NCBI GenBank assembly: GCA_030827315.1
Contig: JAURER010000010.1
Span: 24,121 to 88,120, forward strand
DNA from: Gemmatimonadota bacterium
GTDB taxonomy: Bacteria > Gemmatimonadota > Gemmatimonadetes > Longimicrobiales > Gaopeijiaceae
Direction: 5' to 3'
Length of the DNA stretch: 64,000 nt
Below the pieces are notes generated by a model, which saw only the letters and a program-made list of their open reading frames with translations, made no database searches and had not been told where the DNA came from. Below are positions 1-9,987 of this stretch, piece after piece. The translations under genes and the position numbers were made by a program. Position 1 is the stretch's first letter; each line of letters begins with the position of its first letter.

Positions 1-1
1 T

Positions 2-400
2 CTGCACCGGTTCGACCAGTCGAAGAAGTTCTCGACCTGGATCTATACCATCGCCAGCAATCTCGCGAAGAACGAGCTGCGTAACCGGTCTCGGAACCCG
101 CTGGTGCTCTTTCAGACGCTCAAGAAGAACTGGGATGCCGACCACCGGCCCCTCGAGTGGGAGGACACCCAGTACAAGCCGGACGACCTGTTTCGGAAGC
201 GTCACCTTCGCGAGCGGGTCGAGGAGGCCGTGGCCCAGCTCCCCGAGCACCACCGGATCGTCTTCGTCCTCCGCGAGATGGAAGGGAAGACCTACGAGGA
301 GATCGCGGACATCACGGGCTGCAATCTCGGAACGGTGAAGAGCCGCCTGAACCGGGCTCGCAACAACTTCGCTCACATCATCGCGCCGATGATCGACTGA
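2..400 (+). CDS. ECF-type RNA polymerase sigma factor (5' truncated by window edge)
   Basis: Frame 2 is open from the window edge: LHRFDQSKKFSTWIYTIASNLAKNELRNR (sigma region 2), then LPEHHRIVFVLREMEGKTYEEIADITGCNLGTVKSRLNRAR (sigma region 4). Confidence 0.92.
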   Translation: MHRFDQSKKFSTWIYTIASNLAKNELRNRSRNPLVLFQTLKKNWDADHRPLEWEDTQYKPDDLFRKRHLRERVEEAVAQLPEHHRIVFVLREMEGKTYEEIADITGCNLGTVKSRLNRARNNFAHIIAPMID

Positions 401-449
401 CCACCGCCGGGGAAGCGGCCGGCTCGAAGGGAGGAAGGGTGGGGTGGTG

Positions 450-481
450 GAGGCCCCCGTCGGTGATCCGGCGGGGGCCTC
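450..481 (+). terminator. GC-rich hairpin between sigma factor and anti-sigma factor; possible terminator/attenuator
   Basis: GAGGCCCCCGTCGG-TGAT-CCGGCGGGGGCCTC: 14-bp stem with one wobble and a 4-nt loop. No clear U tract follows. Confidence 0.5.
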
Positions 482-577
482 GTGCGTCGGGGCTCCCGGG
501 AACCCTGTTCACGACCCGCAGTATGAAATGGGCGAGAGTTTCGGGCCGCTGGCGCCCGGAGTGAGCCTGCGAGACGG

Positions 578-1135
578 ATGTTGATGAACTGTTCCGATGT
601 CGTTGCCCGCTTCAGCGAGTACCTCGACGGTACCGCCCAGGAGTCGGAATCCGCGGCAATCGATCGGCATCTGGGCCAGTGCGAAGCGTGTGTTCGCTAT
701 CGCGACGTGCTGATCCACGGCGCCGCGCTGCTGCGCCAGCTCCCCGCGCCCGAGCTCGGCGAGGACTTCGCACCGCGCCTTCGCCACCGGCTCTACCACG
801 TCGACGACGAGGTCGTGCTGCGTGCGCACGCGGCTTCCGGCGCCTCGGCCGTGACCGTGCTCGGGATCGCGATGCTGCTGACGGTCGTAGCGTGGTCCCC
901 GATGCTCTTGCAGGGCGTGCCGGTGGTGGAGCTCGCGCCCATCGTCGTCGACCGAGCACCGGCCCGCTCGCCCTTCGTGCCGGTCGGCGCACGCCCGGGG
1001 GCGCTCGGCTCGAGGTCCGATTCCGAACTCGAAGAGGAGCTGTTCGAGAACACGCTGCTCTACGACTACTCTCCGCTCTCGCAGCGATACGATCAGCGCG
1101 CACGCGTCCGTCGCGTGAGTCTGTTCGACCGCTGA
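578..1135 (+). CDS. Anti-sigma factor, zinc-finger (zf-HC2-like) with one TM segment
   Basis: N-terminal CSDVVARFSEYLDG...IDRHLGQCEACVRY (HxxxCxxC motif), then a hydrophobic segment; directly downstream of the ECF sigma factor. Confidence 0.8.
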   Translation: MLMNCSDVVARFSEYLDGTAQESESAAIDRHLGQCEACVRYRDVLIHGAALLRQLPAPELGEDFAPRLRHRLYHVDDEVVLRAHAASGASAVTVLGIAMLLTVVAWSPMLLQGVPVVELAPIVVDRAPARSPFVPVGARPGALGSRSDSELEEELFENTLLYDYSPLSQRYDQRARVRRVSLFDR

Positions 1136-1178
1136 CCGGGGAGTTTCGCCGCCCGCCCCCCGTGACCAGATTCGGGGT

Positions 1179-2180
1179 GTGAACGCACGCGCATCGGGCC
1201 CCCTTCCGGGGCGAGAGCTGGGGGGCGTCTTCTACCTGCACGGGGAAGACCAGTTTCGAAAGGACGACCAGCTCCGCGCGCTCGTCGACGCCCACCTCGA
1301 TCCTGCCACCCGGGACTTCAACTTCGATCCGGTGCGTGGCGCGGACGTAGACGCCGAAACGCTGGCTTCGCTGATCGCCACGCCGCCGATGATGGCCGAG
1401 TGGCGCGTCGTCGTGGTGCGAGAGGTCGAGGGGCTAACCGCGTCCAGGCATGCGCGCGACGTCCTCCTGCGCGCTGCGGAGAATCCTCCTCCGGGCCTGG
1501 CGCTCATCCTGAGTTGCACGGTACCGTCGGGCTCCACGGCCAAGTTTTACAAGGATCTGGCGCGGATCGCCCGCTCCGTGGAATTCAAGGCCATCACGGA
1601 CGCGGACGTGCCCGGCTGGATCATCGATCGTGCTCGCGAGGAGCACGACATCGACTTCGAGGTCGACGCCGCGCGCGCGCTCGGCGCGGCCATCGGCCCC
1701 AACCTCGGGGTGCTGTCTCAGGAGGTCGCGAAGCTGGCGGACTTCGTGGGGGATCGGCGCACGATCACCCTCGCCGACGTGGACGCTGCCGGCACCCGGC
1801 TCCCGTCGCAGGACCGATGGCGCTGGTTCGACCTGGTGGCGGAGCGCCGGTTCGACGAGGCCTGCGAGGCGATTCCCGTCCTCCTCACGCAGGGCGAGTC
1901 GACGGTCGGTCTGGTCATCGGGCTCACGACCCACTTTCTCCGGCTTGGCATCGCGGCGGAAAGAGGGATCGGGGGCCTCGAGGCGTCGCTCCCTCCGTAC
2001 CAGCGTTTCGTCGCCAGGCGGATGGCCGGTCAGGTACGTCGATGGACCGTGCCCGAGATCGACCGCGCGCTCGACGGACTGCTCGACGTCGACCGGCTGT
2101 CCAAGGCCAGCTCGCACAGCTCCGAACACTTCCTCGAAACCTGGATCCTCGCGCTACGCGTGCGCGCGGAAGCCGCATGA
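1179..2180 (+). CDS. holA: DNA polymerase III subunit delta
   Basis: FYLHGEDQFRKDDQLRALVDAHL...; length 333 aa and overall pattern of HolA. Confidence 0.85.
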   Translation: MNARASGPLPGRELGGVFYLHGEDQFRKDDQLRALVDAHLDPATRDFNFDPVRGADVDAETLASLIATPPMMAEWRVVVVREVEGLTASRHARDVLLRAAENPPPGLALILSCTVPSGSTAKFYKDLARIARSVEFKAITDADVPGWIIDRAREEHDIDFEVDAARALGAAIGPNLGVLSQEVAKLADFVGDRRTITLADVDAAGTRLPSQDRWRWFDLVAERRFDEACEAIPVLLTQGESTVGLVIGLTTHFLRLGIAAERGIGGLEASLPPYQRFVARRMAGQVRRWTVPEIDRALDGLLDVDRLSKASSHSSEHFLETWILALRVRAEAA

Positions 2181-3106
2181 ACGAGACCCCCTTGATGACC
2201 GATCTCCCGACGTGCCGTACCGTCCGTGCCCGCGGGGCGCGGCTGCCCCGGACCCTGCTCGTCGCGGCGTCCGTCTGCGGGGCGTTCTCACCCAGCGCTC
2301 CCACCGAGGTCTCGGCGCAGGCGTCGCTCGAGCGGGTGGAAGAGCTCACACGGATGGGCCGGACGGAGGAGGCGCGCGCCCTTCTCGTCGAATGGTGGGA
2401 CGAAGACCGGGAAGACGCTCCCCGTCGCGATCTGCAGCGTGGCCTGTGGCTCCGGGGGCGGTTGACCGTCGATCCGGTGCAGGCGGAGCTCGACTTCCGG
2501 CGGCTTGTGGTCCTCTACCCGAGCGGACAGTTCACGCCCGACGCCATCCTGCGCCTGGCGCAGGCCTCGTGGGCCCAGGGCAACGAGGGGGCGGCCAGGG
2601 ACTTCGTGGCGATGCTGCAGCGGGACTATCCCTCCACGCCGGCTCGAGCGGACGCCGACGCCTGGATGGCCGACCCCGGGCCCGTGCCGCCTCCGGGCGA
2701 CACGCCGACACCCGCGCCAGCCGTCGGCCAGGCGCGCCCGGAGCCTACCCGGGCGGAAGCGGCACCGGCCGCCGCTCCCGAGGCGGCGGCGGGTGCGTCG
2801 ATGAACTACTCCGTGCAGCTCGGCGCCTTCGGGGGGGACGAGCGCGCGTTCGCACTCGCGAGGGAAGCCGCCGAGCAGGGAGTCGAGGTCAGGGTCGTGC
2901 GGGTCGAAGGGAGTCGGTTCACCCACGTGCGGGTGGGGCGCTTCGCCGATCGGGCCGCCGCCGTCGAGCTCCTGGAGGCGTTGACCGCCCGTGGCATCAG
3001 CGCGGCGCTCGTGCGCGACGACCGTCCCGAGACGCCGATCGGCAACGAGCCGAGGTCAGAGCGCGTCGATCACCCTCTCGAGTCGCGCCCTCACTTCGTC
3101 GGCTAG
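2177..3106 (+). CDS. Tetratricopeptide-like protein with C-terminal SPOR domain, exported
   Basis: ATG at 2177 overlaps the holA stop (ATGA). Signal-like N-terminus; C-terminal NYSVQLGAFGGDERAFALAREAAEQGVEVRVVRVEGSRFTHVRVGRFADRAAA is a SPOR pattern. Confidence 0.8.
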   Translation: MNETPLMTDLPTCRTVRARGARLPRTLLVAASVCGAFSPSAPTEVSAQASLERVEELTRMGRTEEARALLVEWWDEDREDAPRRDLQRGLWLRGRLTVDPVQAELDFRRLVVLYPSGQFTPDAILRLAQASWAQGNEGAARDFVAMLQRDYPSTPARADADAWMADPGPVPPPGDTPTPAPAVGQARPEPTRAEAAPAAAPEAAAGASMNYSVQLGAFGGDERAFALAREAAEQGVEVRVVRVEGSRFTHVRVGRFADRAAAVELLEALTARGISAALVRDDRPETPIGNEPRSERVDHPLESRPHFVG

Positions 3107-3457
3107 CGGCCCCAGGTCATCGCGTCCGGCGACGCCGAGCTGCAGGACCGGGTCGAGGGCCGCCACCACCGCGGTCCCGGCTTCGTCCCCCTCGTAGACC
3201 ACCACGTTGCACGGGAGCAGGAGGCCGATGTCGACCTCTTCGATCAGGGCCCGATGCGCGAGCGACGGGTTGCACGCGCCGAGAATCCGGTACGGCCTGA
3301 AATCGACACCGAGCTTTTCCCTGAACGCGCCGCGTATGTCGATCTCGGTGAGCACGCCGAAGCCCTCCTCCCTGAGTGCCGCACGTACTCGGGTCTCGGC
3401 CTCCTCGACGGTGCCGCGTACCGTCTTCCTGAATCCGTAGGAGAGCGTGTCGTTCAT
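3056..3457 (-). CDS. DUF302 family protein
   Basis: MNDTLSYGFRKTVRGTVEEAETRVRAALREEGFGVLTEIDIRGAFREKLGVDFRPYRILGACNPSLAHRAL; typical DUF302 pattern. Confidence 0.9.
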   Translation of the reverse strand: MNDTLSYGFRKTVRGTVEEAETRVRAALREEGFGVLTEIDIRGAFREKLGVDFRPYRILGACNPSLAHRALIEEVDIGLLLPCNVVVYEGDEAGTAVVAALDPVLQLGVAGRDDLGPLADEVRARLERVIDAL

Positions 3458-3564
3458 CTCGTCGAAGCTCCTCTGATTCCGATCCGTCCGTCTGGAGCGG
3501 GAAAGCCTGGCTGGATGCCGGGTACGAGCCTTGAGCCGCGTACCGACCTCTCTAACTTCACGCA

Positions 3565-6198
3565 ATGTCCTCCGACGACACACCCCTGATGCAGCAATGG
3601 CGGGAGGCCAAGTCCCGCCATCGGGACGCGCTGCTGTTCTTCCGTGTCGGGGACTTCTACGAGCTGTTCCACGGCGACGCGGAAGAGGGCGCGCGGCTGC
3701 TCGGGCTGACCCTGACCTCGCGCAACAACGGCGCCGCCGCACGCGTTCCGCTCGCCGGTGTGCCGGCCAAGGCGCTGGACGATTATCTGGGCCGGCTGGT
3801 CGGCATGGGTAGGCGCGTGGCGATCTGTGACCAGGTAGAGGATCCGGCGCTCGCCAAGGGCATCGTGAAGCGCGAGGTGACCGAGATGGTCACGCCCGGC
3901 ACGGTACTCGCGGACAGTCTGCTGACGGAGCGGAGGAACAACTACTTGGTGGCGCTGGTCGCGCCCCGGCAGTCGGCCGCACCGGACCGATACGGAGTGG
4001 CGACGCTGGACGTCACCACCGGTGAGCTGACCGTCCAGTCGGTGCCTGCCGGCGAGCTGCGCGCCGAGCTGGGACGTCTCGAGCCGTCGGAGATCCTGCT
4101 GCCGAGGGCTCTGGCCGAAGACGTCGCCGTCGTCGGCGCACTGCCGGGTGGGTTGCCGCGCACCGTCCGCGACGACTGGATGTTCGAGCTCGACGTCGCC
4201 TCGACCGAGCTCCTCGAGGCCTACGGGCTGCAGTCGCTGGACGGCTTCGGCTTCCAGCGCGGGGGCGACGAAGAACTCGTGCGTTCGGCCGGCGCGCTGA
4301 CCCAGTATCTCCGGGAGATCCGCCCGGCCGGCGTGTCTCACCTGAGGCCGGTGGCCATCCGGCGTCCGGGTCGGGTCATGCTCCTCGACGAGATGACACG
4401 CCGCAACCTCGAGCTCATCGAGCCGCTGCGCGGCGGCGAGGAGGGTGGCACGCTCCTCGACGTGCTCGACGAGAGCGTGACCGCCATGGGCGGTCGAATG
4501 CTCCGTCGCTGGGTGCTGGAGCCTCTCGTGTTGGCCGAGGAGATCTGGTCGCGTCAGGAGGCCGTGAGGGAGTTCGTCGAGGGTCCGGAGCTGAGAACTG
4601 CCGTCCGCGAGGCGCTGGGCGGGGTCAGCGACCTCGAGCGCACGGCGGGCAAGATCGGAACGCTCCGGGTGGGGCCGCGCGACCTGTCGGGGCTTCGGCG
4701 CTCGCTCGGGCGGCTTCCCGTGTTGCGGGAAGCGGCGGCCTCCGCCTCTTCCGGGCTCGTCCGCTCCATGGGGGCGGAGCTCGACTGCCTCGAGGACGTG
4801 CGCGATCTCCTCGACCGGGCGGTCGCAGACGATCCGCCCGCAACGCTCCAGGAGGGTGGCGTGATCCGGGCCGGGTGGTCTGACACCCTGGACGACCTGC
4901 GCGCGGTGCGTGACGGAGCGAGGGACTTCATCGCGCAGCTCCAGGTGCGGGAGCGCGAACGCACCGGCATCGGCTCGCTCAAGGTCGGTTTCAACAAGGT
5001 GTTCGGGTATTACCTGGAGGTGACGAAGGCGAACCTCGATCGGGTACCCGACGACTTCGTCCGGAAGCAGACCCTCACCAACGGCGAGCGGTATTTCACG
5101 CCGGAGCTGAAGGAGTGGGAAGAGAAGGTCTTCGGCGCCGAAGATCGCATCGCGCAGCTCGAGATCGAGCTCTTCTCGGACGTGCGTGCGCGCGTTGCCG
5201 AGGCCGTCGCCCGCCTGCAGCGGACGGGTGCCCGGGTGGCCACGCTGGACGTGCTCTCCGGGCTGGCGCACGTCGCCGTGCGTCGCGGCTACGTGCGCCC
5301 CGAGCTGCATACCGGTTTCGAATTGGAGATCCAGGCGGGTCGCCACCCGGTGGTCGAGACGATGATGCCCCGCGAGGAGTTCATTCCCAACGACCTGACG
5401 CTGGACGACGCGGGTCGCATCGTGGTGCTCACGGGCCCGAACATGGCGGGCAAGAGCACCGTGCTCCGCCAGATCGGCCTCATCCAGCTCCTCGCTCAGA
5501 TGGGCGCGTTCGTGCCGGCCGACTCGGCCCGCCTCCCCGTGGCGGACCGGATCTTTACCCGGGTGGGCGCGTCCGACAACCTGGCCCGCGGTCAATCGAC
5601 GTTCATGGTCGAGATGAGCGAGACGGCCGCGATCGTCCACGGAGCGACGGAGCGCTCGCTGATCCTCCTGGACGAGATCGGGCGTGGCACCTCCACCTAC
5701 GACGGCGTTTCGATCGCGTGGTCGGTGACCGAGCACATCCACGAGCACATCGGGGCAAAGACCGTCTTCGCCACGCACTACCACGAGCTTACGCAGCTCG
5801 GCGACCTGCTCACCGGCGTGAAGAACATGAACGTCTCGGTGCGGGAGGTCGGAGACGAGATCGTCTTCCTTCGCCGGCTCGCGCCCGGCGGTGCCGACCG
5901 GTCCTACGGCATCCAGGTCGCGCGGCTGGCCGGGCTTCCCGATGGCATCGTGCTCCGGGCACGGGAACTTCTGGCGGAGCTGGAGGGAACACATACCGGC
6001 GGCGGCGAGGGCCTCGGGAGGCACGGGGCCCACCGCCCGAGTTCGGAAGGGTCGCCCGAACAGCTGTCGATGTTTCAGGTCGAACACCCGGTGGTCGCGC
6101 GCCTTCGGGCCCTCGATCCCGACGGGCTCACGCCCCGGGATGCGCTCCGGGTCCTCTACGAGCTGGCCATGATGACGCAGGCAAGGAAGAGCGAGTGA
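3565..6198 (+). CDS. mutS: DNA mismatch repair protein MutS
   Basis: 877 aa; PLMQQWREAKSRHRDALLFFRVGDFYELF mismatch-binding motif and GPNMAGKSTVLRQ Walker A. Confidence 0.98.
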   Translation: MSSDDTPLMQQWREAKSRHRDALLFFRVGDFYELFHGDAEEGARLLGLTLTSRNNGAAARVPLAGVPAKALDDYLGRLVGMGRRVAICDQVEDPALAKGIVKREVTEMVTPGTVLADSLLTERRNNYLVALVAPRQSAAPDRYGVATLDVTTGELTVQSVPAGELRAELGRLEPSEILLPRALAEDVAVVGALPGGLPRTVRDDWMFELDVASTELLEAYGLQSLDGFGFQRGGDEELVRSAGALTQYLREIRPAGVSHLRPVAIRRPGRVMLLDEMTRRNLELIEPLRGGEEGGTLLDVLDESVTAMGGRMLRRWVLEPLVLAEEIWSRQEAVREFVEGPELRTAVREALGGVSDLERTAGKIGTLRVGPRDLSGLRRSLGRLPVLREAAASASSGLVRSMGAELDCLEDVRDLLDRAVADDPPATLQEGGVIRAGWSDTLDDLRAVRDGARDFIAQLQVRERERTGIGSLKVGFNKVFGYYLEVTKANLDRVPDDFVRKQTLTNGERYFTPELKEWEEKVFGAEDRIAQLEIELFSDVRARVAEAVARLQRTGARVATLDVLSGLAHVAVRRGYVRPELHTGFELEIQAGRHPVVETMMPREEFIPNDLTLDDAGRIVVLTGPNMAGKSTVLRQIGLIQLLAQMGAFVPADSARLPVADRIFTRVGASDNLARGQSTFMVEMSETAAIVHGATERSLILLDEIGRGTSTYDGVSIAWSVTEHIHEHIGAKTVFATHYHELTQLGDLLTGVKNMNVSVREVGDEIVFLRRLAPGGADRSYGIQVARLAGLPDGIVLRARELLAELEGTHTGGGEGLGRHGAHRPSSEGSPEQLSMFQVEHPVVARLRALDPDGLTPRDALRVLYELAMMTQARKSE

Positions 6199-6569
6199 AG
6201 CGCATTAGGTTCGCCGCGGTGCTCTGCGGCGGTGTCGCGGTGATCGCGTGCGCCGGCGACGGTGACATCGAGCAGCCCCGGCCGCTGTTCGCCGAAGTTC
6301 CGATCGAATACCCGCTCCACATGTGGGACCAGGACATGGAGGGCGAGACGCTCCTCCGTGTCCGCGTCGGCGACACGGGCGGCGTCGACAGCGTCGAGGT
6401 CGTCGAATCTTCGGGGTACGCGTCGTTCGATTCCGCCGCCGTCGAGGGCGCGCAGCGGCTTCGCTTCGAACCTGCCCGGAAGGGAGGCAAGCGCATCGAG
6501 GTATGGGCGGAGGTGCCGGTGCACTTTTCGAAACGGCCCCGGCCCGACACGTTGGGCGTCACCCCCTGA
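6195..6569 (+). CDS. Small exported protein with TonB C-terminal-like domain
   Basis: GTG start overlaps the mutS stop. MKRIRFAAVLCGGVAVIACAG lipobox-like signal; GETLLRVRVGDTGGVDSVEVVESSGYASFDSAAVEGAQRLRFEPARK is a TonB-C pattern. Confidence 0.75.
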   Translation: MKRIRFAAVLCGGVAVIACAGDGDIEQPRPLFAEVPIEYPLHMWDQDMEGETLLRVRVGDTGGVDSVEVVESSGYASFDSAAVEGAQRLRFEPARKGGKRIEVWAEVPVHFSKRPRPDTLGVTP

Positions 6570-6625
6570 CCCCCGCGGATCCCGGACGTCGGGGTCCCGT
6601 CAGAATTCCAGATTTCGGAGCCCTG

Positions 6626-8011
6626 ATGGCCAAGCGCCACCCCCGCCCCTACGACAGCGCCCTGGACCTCATCGGCTGGACGCCCATGGTCCGGCTGAAC
6701 CGTGTCACGGACGGCTGTCGGACGCCGGTCTACGCCAAGTGCGAGTTCACCGGTCCCGGTGCCTCGATCAAGGACCGTATCGGCGTCGCCATGATCGCGG
6801 CGGCCGAGGCGGACGGCTCGCTCCAGCCGGGGGGCACGATCGTCGAGGCCACCGGGGGAAACACGGGTCTCGCGCTCGCGATGGCGGCGTCGGTGAAGGG
6901 GTACCGGTGCATCTGTACGATGCCCGACAAGATGAGCACCGAGAAGGTCAAGCTCCTGCGCGCCTTCGGTGCGGAGGTCGTGATCACCCCGACCGCGGTC
7001 CCCCCGGATCACCCCGAGCATTACCTGAACAAGGCGCGCTCGATCACGGCGGAGATCCCGGGCGCGGTCATGGCCAACCAGTTCTACAACGAAGCGAACC
7101 CCGACGCGCACTACGCCACCACGGGACCCGAGATCTGGGAGCAGAGCGAAGGTCGCGTCACGCACTTCGTCGCGTCGGCGGGCACCGGTGGCACGATCAC
7201 GGGCGTGGGTCGCTACCTGAAAGAACAGAACCCCGACGTGCGGATCGTCGGCATCGACCCTTCCGGCTCGATGATCGCCACCTACTTCAATACCGGCGAG
7301 AAGATCGAGGGGCACCCGTACAAGGTGGAGGGGATCGGCAACGACAAGATCCCCGGCACGCTCGACCTCGACGTCGTGGACGACTTTCGGTCGTGCAACG
7401 ATCGCGACGCGTTCCGGATGGCCCGGCGGATGGCGCGCGAGGAGGGAATCTTCGCCGGTGGGTCCGCGGGGCTCCTGGTGCACGGCGCGGTTCAGCTCGC
7501 CAAAGAGCTCGACGATCCGGACGCGTTCGTGGTCACGCTCGCGTGCGACTGGGGGGAACGGTACCTGAGCAAGGTCTACGACGACGACTGGATGCGGGAC
7601 AACGGCTTCGTGGAGCGGCCGCGGCGGTCGACGGTGCTGGACACGCTCGAACGCAAGCGAAGCCGGGTGTCCGGTCTGGTGACCGTCGAGCCCGCCACGC
7701 CGGTGCGGCTCGCGCTGTCGGCGATCACCGCCCACGACATCGGTCAGCTTCCGGTGGTGAAGGACGGAGCCTGCATAGGATCCGTCACCGAAACCCAGCT
7801 GCTGACGCAGATCATCGAGGATCCCGGGCTGCTCGACCGACCGACGGACTCCGTGATGGGCCCGCCGTTCCCGGTCCTGGACGGCCACGTCGACGCCGAG
7901 GAGATCCGGCCGCTCCTGGCGCGCGACAACGCGGCCTGCCTGGTGCGGGACGGTGACCGGCTCGTCGGCATCGTCACCCGGTACGACGTGGTGCGGGCAC
8001 TGATCGCGTGA
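6626..8011 (+). CDS. PLP-dependent cystathionine beta-synthase / cysteine synthase with C-terminal CBS-pair domain
   Basis: NRVTDGCRTPVYAKCEFTGPGASIKDRIG, GGTIVEATGGNTG and two CBS repeats near the C-terminus. Confidence 0.92.
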   Translation: MAKRHPRPYDSALDLIGWTPMVRLNRVTDGCRTPVYAKCEFTGPGASIKDRIGVAMIAAAEADGSLQPGGTIVEATGGNTGLALAMAASVKGYRCICTMPDKMSTEKVKLLRAFGAEVVITPTAVPPDHPEHYLNKARSITAEIPGAVMANQFYNEANPDAHYATTGPEIWEQSEGRVTHFVASAGTGGTITGVGRYLKEQNPDVRIVGIDPSGSMIATYFNTGEKIEGHPYKVEGIGNDKIPGTLDLDVVDDFRSCNDRDAFRMARRMAREEGIFAGGSAGLLVHGAVQLAKELDDPDAFVVTLACDWGERYLSKVYDDDWMRDNGFVERPRRSTVLDTLERKRSRVSGLVTVEPATPVRLALSAITAHDIGQLPVVKDGACIGSVTETQLLTQIIEDPGLLDRPTDSVMGPPFPVLDGHVDAEEIRPLLARDNAACLVRDGDRLVGIVTRYDVVRALIA

Positions 8012-9024
8012 GGATCGCGGTCCTGCTCGGGGGGACGTCCGACGAACGCGACGTCTCGCTGGCGTCCGGGGCGCAGGTGGTCGTCGCGCTGCGGGAGGCC
8101 GGACACGACGTGGTGGCGGTGGACACGGTGCGCGGCATCCTCGGACGCGACGAGGAGACACGGCTCCTCGCGGGCGCGGTGCGCCTGGATCCTCCCGGGT
8201 CGGCGGAACTCGCGTCACTCGACGAAGGGCACACGGTGGCACTGGTCAGGGAGCCGACGCTGGCGGACGTCGACGTCTTCTTCCTCGCGCTGCACGGCGG
8301 GAGCGGAGAGGACGGAACCATCCAGGCGCTGCTCGACGTGTCCGGCGTGGCCTACACCGGGAGCGACCGGCTCGGCTGCTCGCTCGCCATGGACAAGGAA
8401 GTGACGAAACGCCTGCTGCGGGACGCGAACGTGCCCACGCCCGACTGGCTCACGGGCCCGGTGACGGCCGAACAGGTCGAGGCTGCGCTGGGCCTTCCGG
8501 TGATCGTCAAGGCGTCCGGGGGCGGGTCGTCGCTGCGCCTCGTCCTGGCGCACGACCGTAGGGAGCTCGACGACGCCATCGCGCAGAGCGCGACGTGGGA
8601 CGACGTCGTTCTCTTCGAGCGCTACCACGCCGGGCGCGAGTTCACGGTGGGTGTCGTGGGCGACGAGACGCTCCCGGTCGGAGAGATCGTGCCGAAGCAC
8701 GAGATCTTCGACTACGCGTGCAAGTACCAGCCCGGGCTCGCGAGCGAGATCTTCCCGGCGGAGATCCCCGACGCTCTCTCCGAGCGGCTGCGGGCGCTCG
8801 CGCTTCACGTCCATCGGGCCCTGCGCCTGCGGGACTATTCGCGCGTCGACTTCATCGTCGACGACGCGGGGCGCCCGTGGTGTCTGGAGGCCAACGCCCT
8901 TCCAGGCATGACGGCCAACAGCCTTCTGCCGAAGGGCGCGCGGGCGGCCGGTATCTCCTTTCCTGAGCTGTGCGACCGGATCGCCCGGCTCGCGTCGGAG
9001 CGGCGCGCGGCCCATTCTACCTGA
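8008..9024 (+). CDS. ddl: D-alanine--D-alanine ligase
   Basis: VLLGGTSDERDVSLASG; ALHGGSGEDGTIQALLDVSGVAYTGSDRLGCSLAMDKEVTKRLL; EANALPGMT. Confidence 0.95.
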   Translation: MRIAVLLGGTSDERDVSLASGAQVVVALREAGHDVVAVDTVRGILGRDEETRLLAGAVRLDPPGSAELASLDEGHTVALVREPTLADVDVFFLALHGGSGEDGTIQALLDVSGVAYTGSDRLGCSLAMDKEVTKRLLRDANVPTPDWLTGPVTAEQVEAALGLPVIVKASGGGSSLRLVLAHDRRELDDAIAQSATWDDVVLFERYHAGREFTVGVVGDETLPVGEIVPKHEIFDYACKYQPGLASEIFPAEIPDALSERLRALALHVHRALRLRDYSRVDFIVDDAGRPWCLEANALPGMTANSLLPKGARAAGISFPELCDRIARLASERRAAHST

Positions 9025-9127
9025 CCCGAGTCGGGGCGTCCGCAGCGCCGCCGCGGCTCAGGAACCTGCCCCGGGCGCGGGGGTTGGATACCGTCCTCCC
9101 GCGCCACCACCACGACGTCGGCCATCC

Positions 9128-9982
9128 ATGCGCTACCAGACCAGCTACGGCTTCGACTCCTTCGGCATGGGGCTCAGCCTCACGCTGATGGTGAAGCGGC
9201 TGCTGATCGCGAACGTGGTGGTCTTCGCGGTGCAACTGATCCTGCCCGCGTTCGTATTCGACTGGTTCGCCTTCCAGCCGGGCGAAGTCGTTTTCAAGCC
9301 GTGGGGTTTTGTCACCTACACGTTCCTGCACGGGGGAGCCTGGCACCTGTTCGGGAACATGCTCTTTCTCTTCTTCTTCGGCCCGCCCCTCGAGGCGCGC
9401 TGGGGCGCGCAGGAATTCCTGAAGTACTACATGATCTGCGGCTTCGGCGGGGCGCTGCTGAGCTTCGCGTTCATGCCGGATTCGATCATCGGTGCGTCGG
9501 CGGCCGTGTACGGGGTCATGCTCGCGTTCGCCATGAACTGGCCGGAGGCCCCGATCTACGTGTTCGGCATCTTTCCGGTCCAGGCCAGGTACCTCGTTGC
9601 GTTCCTCGGTGTGGTCGCGCTGCTCAGTGCCGCCGACAGCACGACCGGCGGGGGCGGCGTCGCCCACCTCGCGCATCTGGGCGGACTGGCTGCCGGCTGG
9701 ATCTATTTGAAAGCGGACTTCCGGCGCGGTCGCGCGCTCGAGGGCCTCCGGCGTTCGGTCGGCCGCCGCCGGCACATGGCCGCCGTGCAGGGTGAGGGCG
9801 ACCAGGACGCGCCGCCACGCGCGGCCCGGAAGCGGCGCGGAGCGGTGGTGCGTGAGGATTCGGCGCTCTACGACCGCGTCGACGCGGTGCTCGACAAGAT
9901 TTCTGCCGAAGGGATGGCGTCGCTCACGGAAGCGGAGCTCGCTCTCCTGGACGAAGTTTCCAGGAAGCACCGCACGAACTGA
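9128..9982 (+). CDS. Rhomboid family intramembrane serine protease
   Basis: GGAWHLFGNMLFLFFFGPPLEARWG, IIGASAAVYGVMLAFA (catalytic Ser context), VAHLAHLGGLAAGW (catalytic His). Confidence 0.9.
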   Translation: MRYQTSYGFDSFGMGLSLTLMVKRLLIANVVVFAVQLILPAFVFDWFAFQPGEVVFKPWGFVTYTFLHGGAWHLFGNMLFLFFFGPPLEARWGAQEFLKYYMICGFGGALLSFAFMPDSIIGASAAVYGVMLAFAMNWPEAPIYVFGIFPVQARYLVAFLGVVALLSAADSTTGGGGVAHLAHLGGLAAGWIYLKADFRRGRALEGLRRSVGRRRHMAAVQGEGDQDAPPRAARKRRGAVVREDSALYDRVDAVLDKISAEGMASLTEAELALLDEVSRKHRTN

Positions 9983-9987
9983 TCGGA

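Noticed and set aside
3454-6087. 877-aa minus-strand ORF opposite mutS
   Set aside because: Composition-driven open frame antisense to a well-supported gene in high-GC DNA; the translation shows no family motif. The identical length to MutS is coincidental.
6568-6596. Weak GACCCC/GGGGTC hairpin after the TonB-C-like gene
   Set aside because: Only about 6 bp of pairing, no T tract; within chance expectation at this GC content.
9481-9540. Rhomboid active-site motif GASA instead of GASG
   Set aside because: Catalytic Ser and His contexts are still present; a single Gly-to-Ala change near the Ser is too weak to claim loss of activity.
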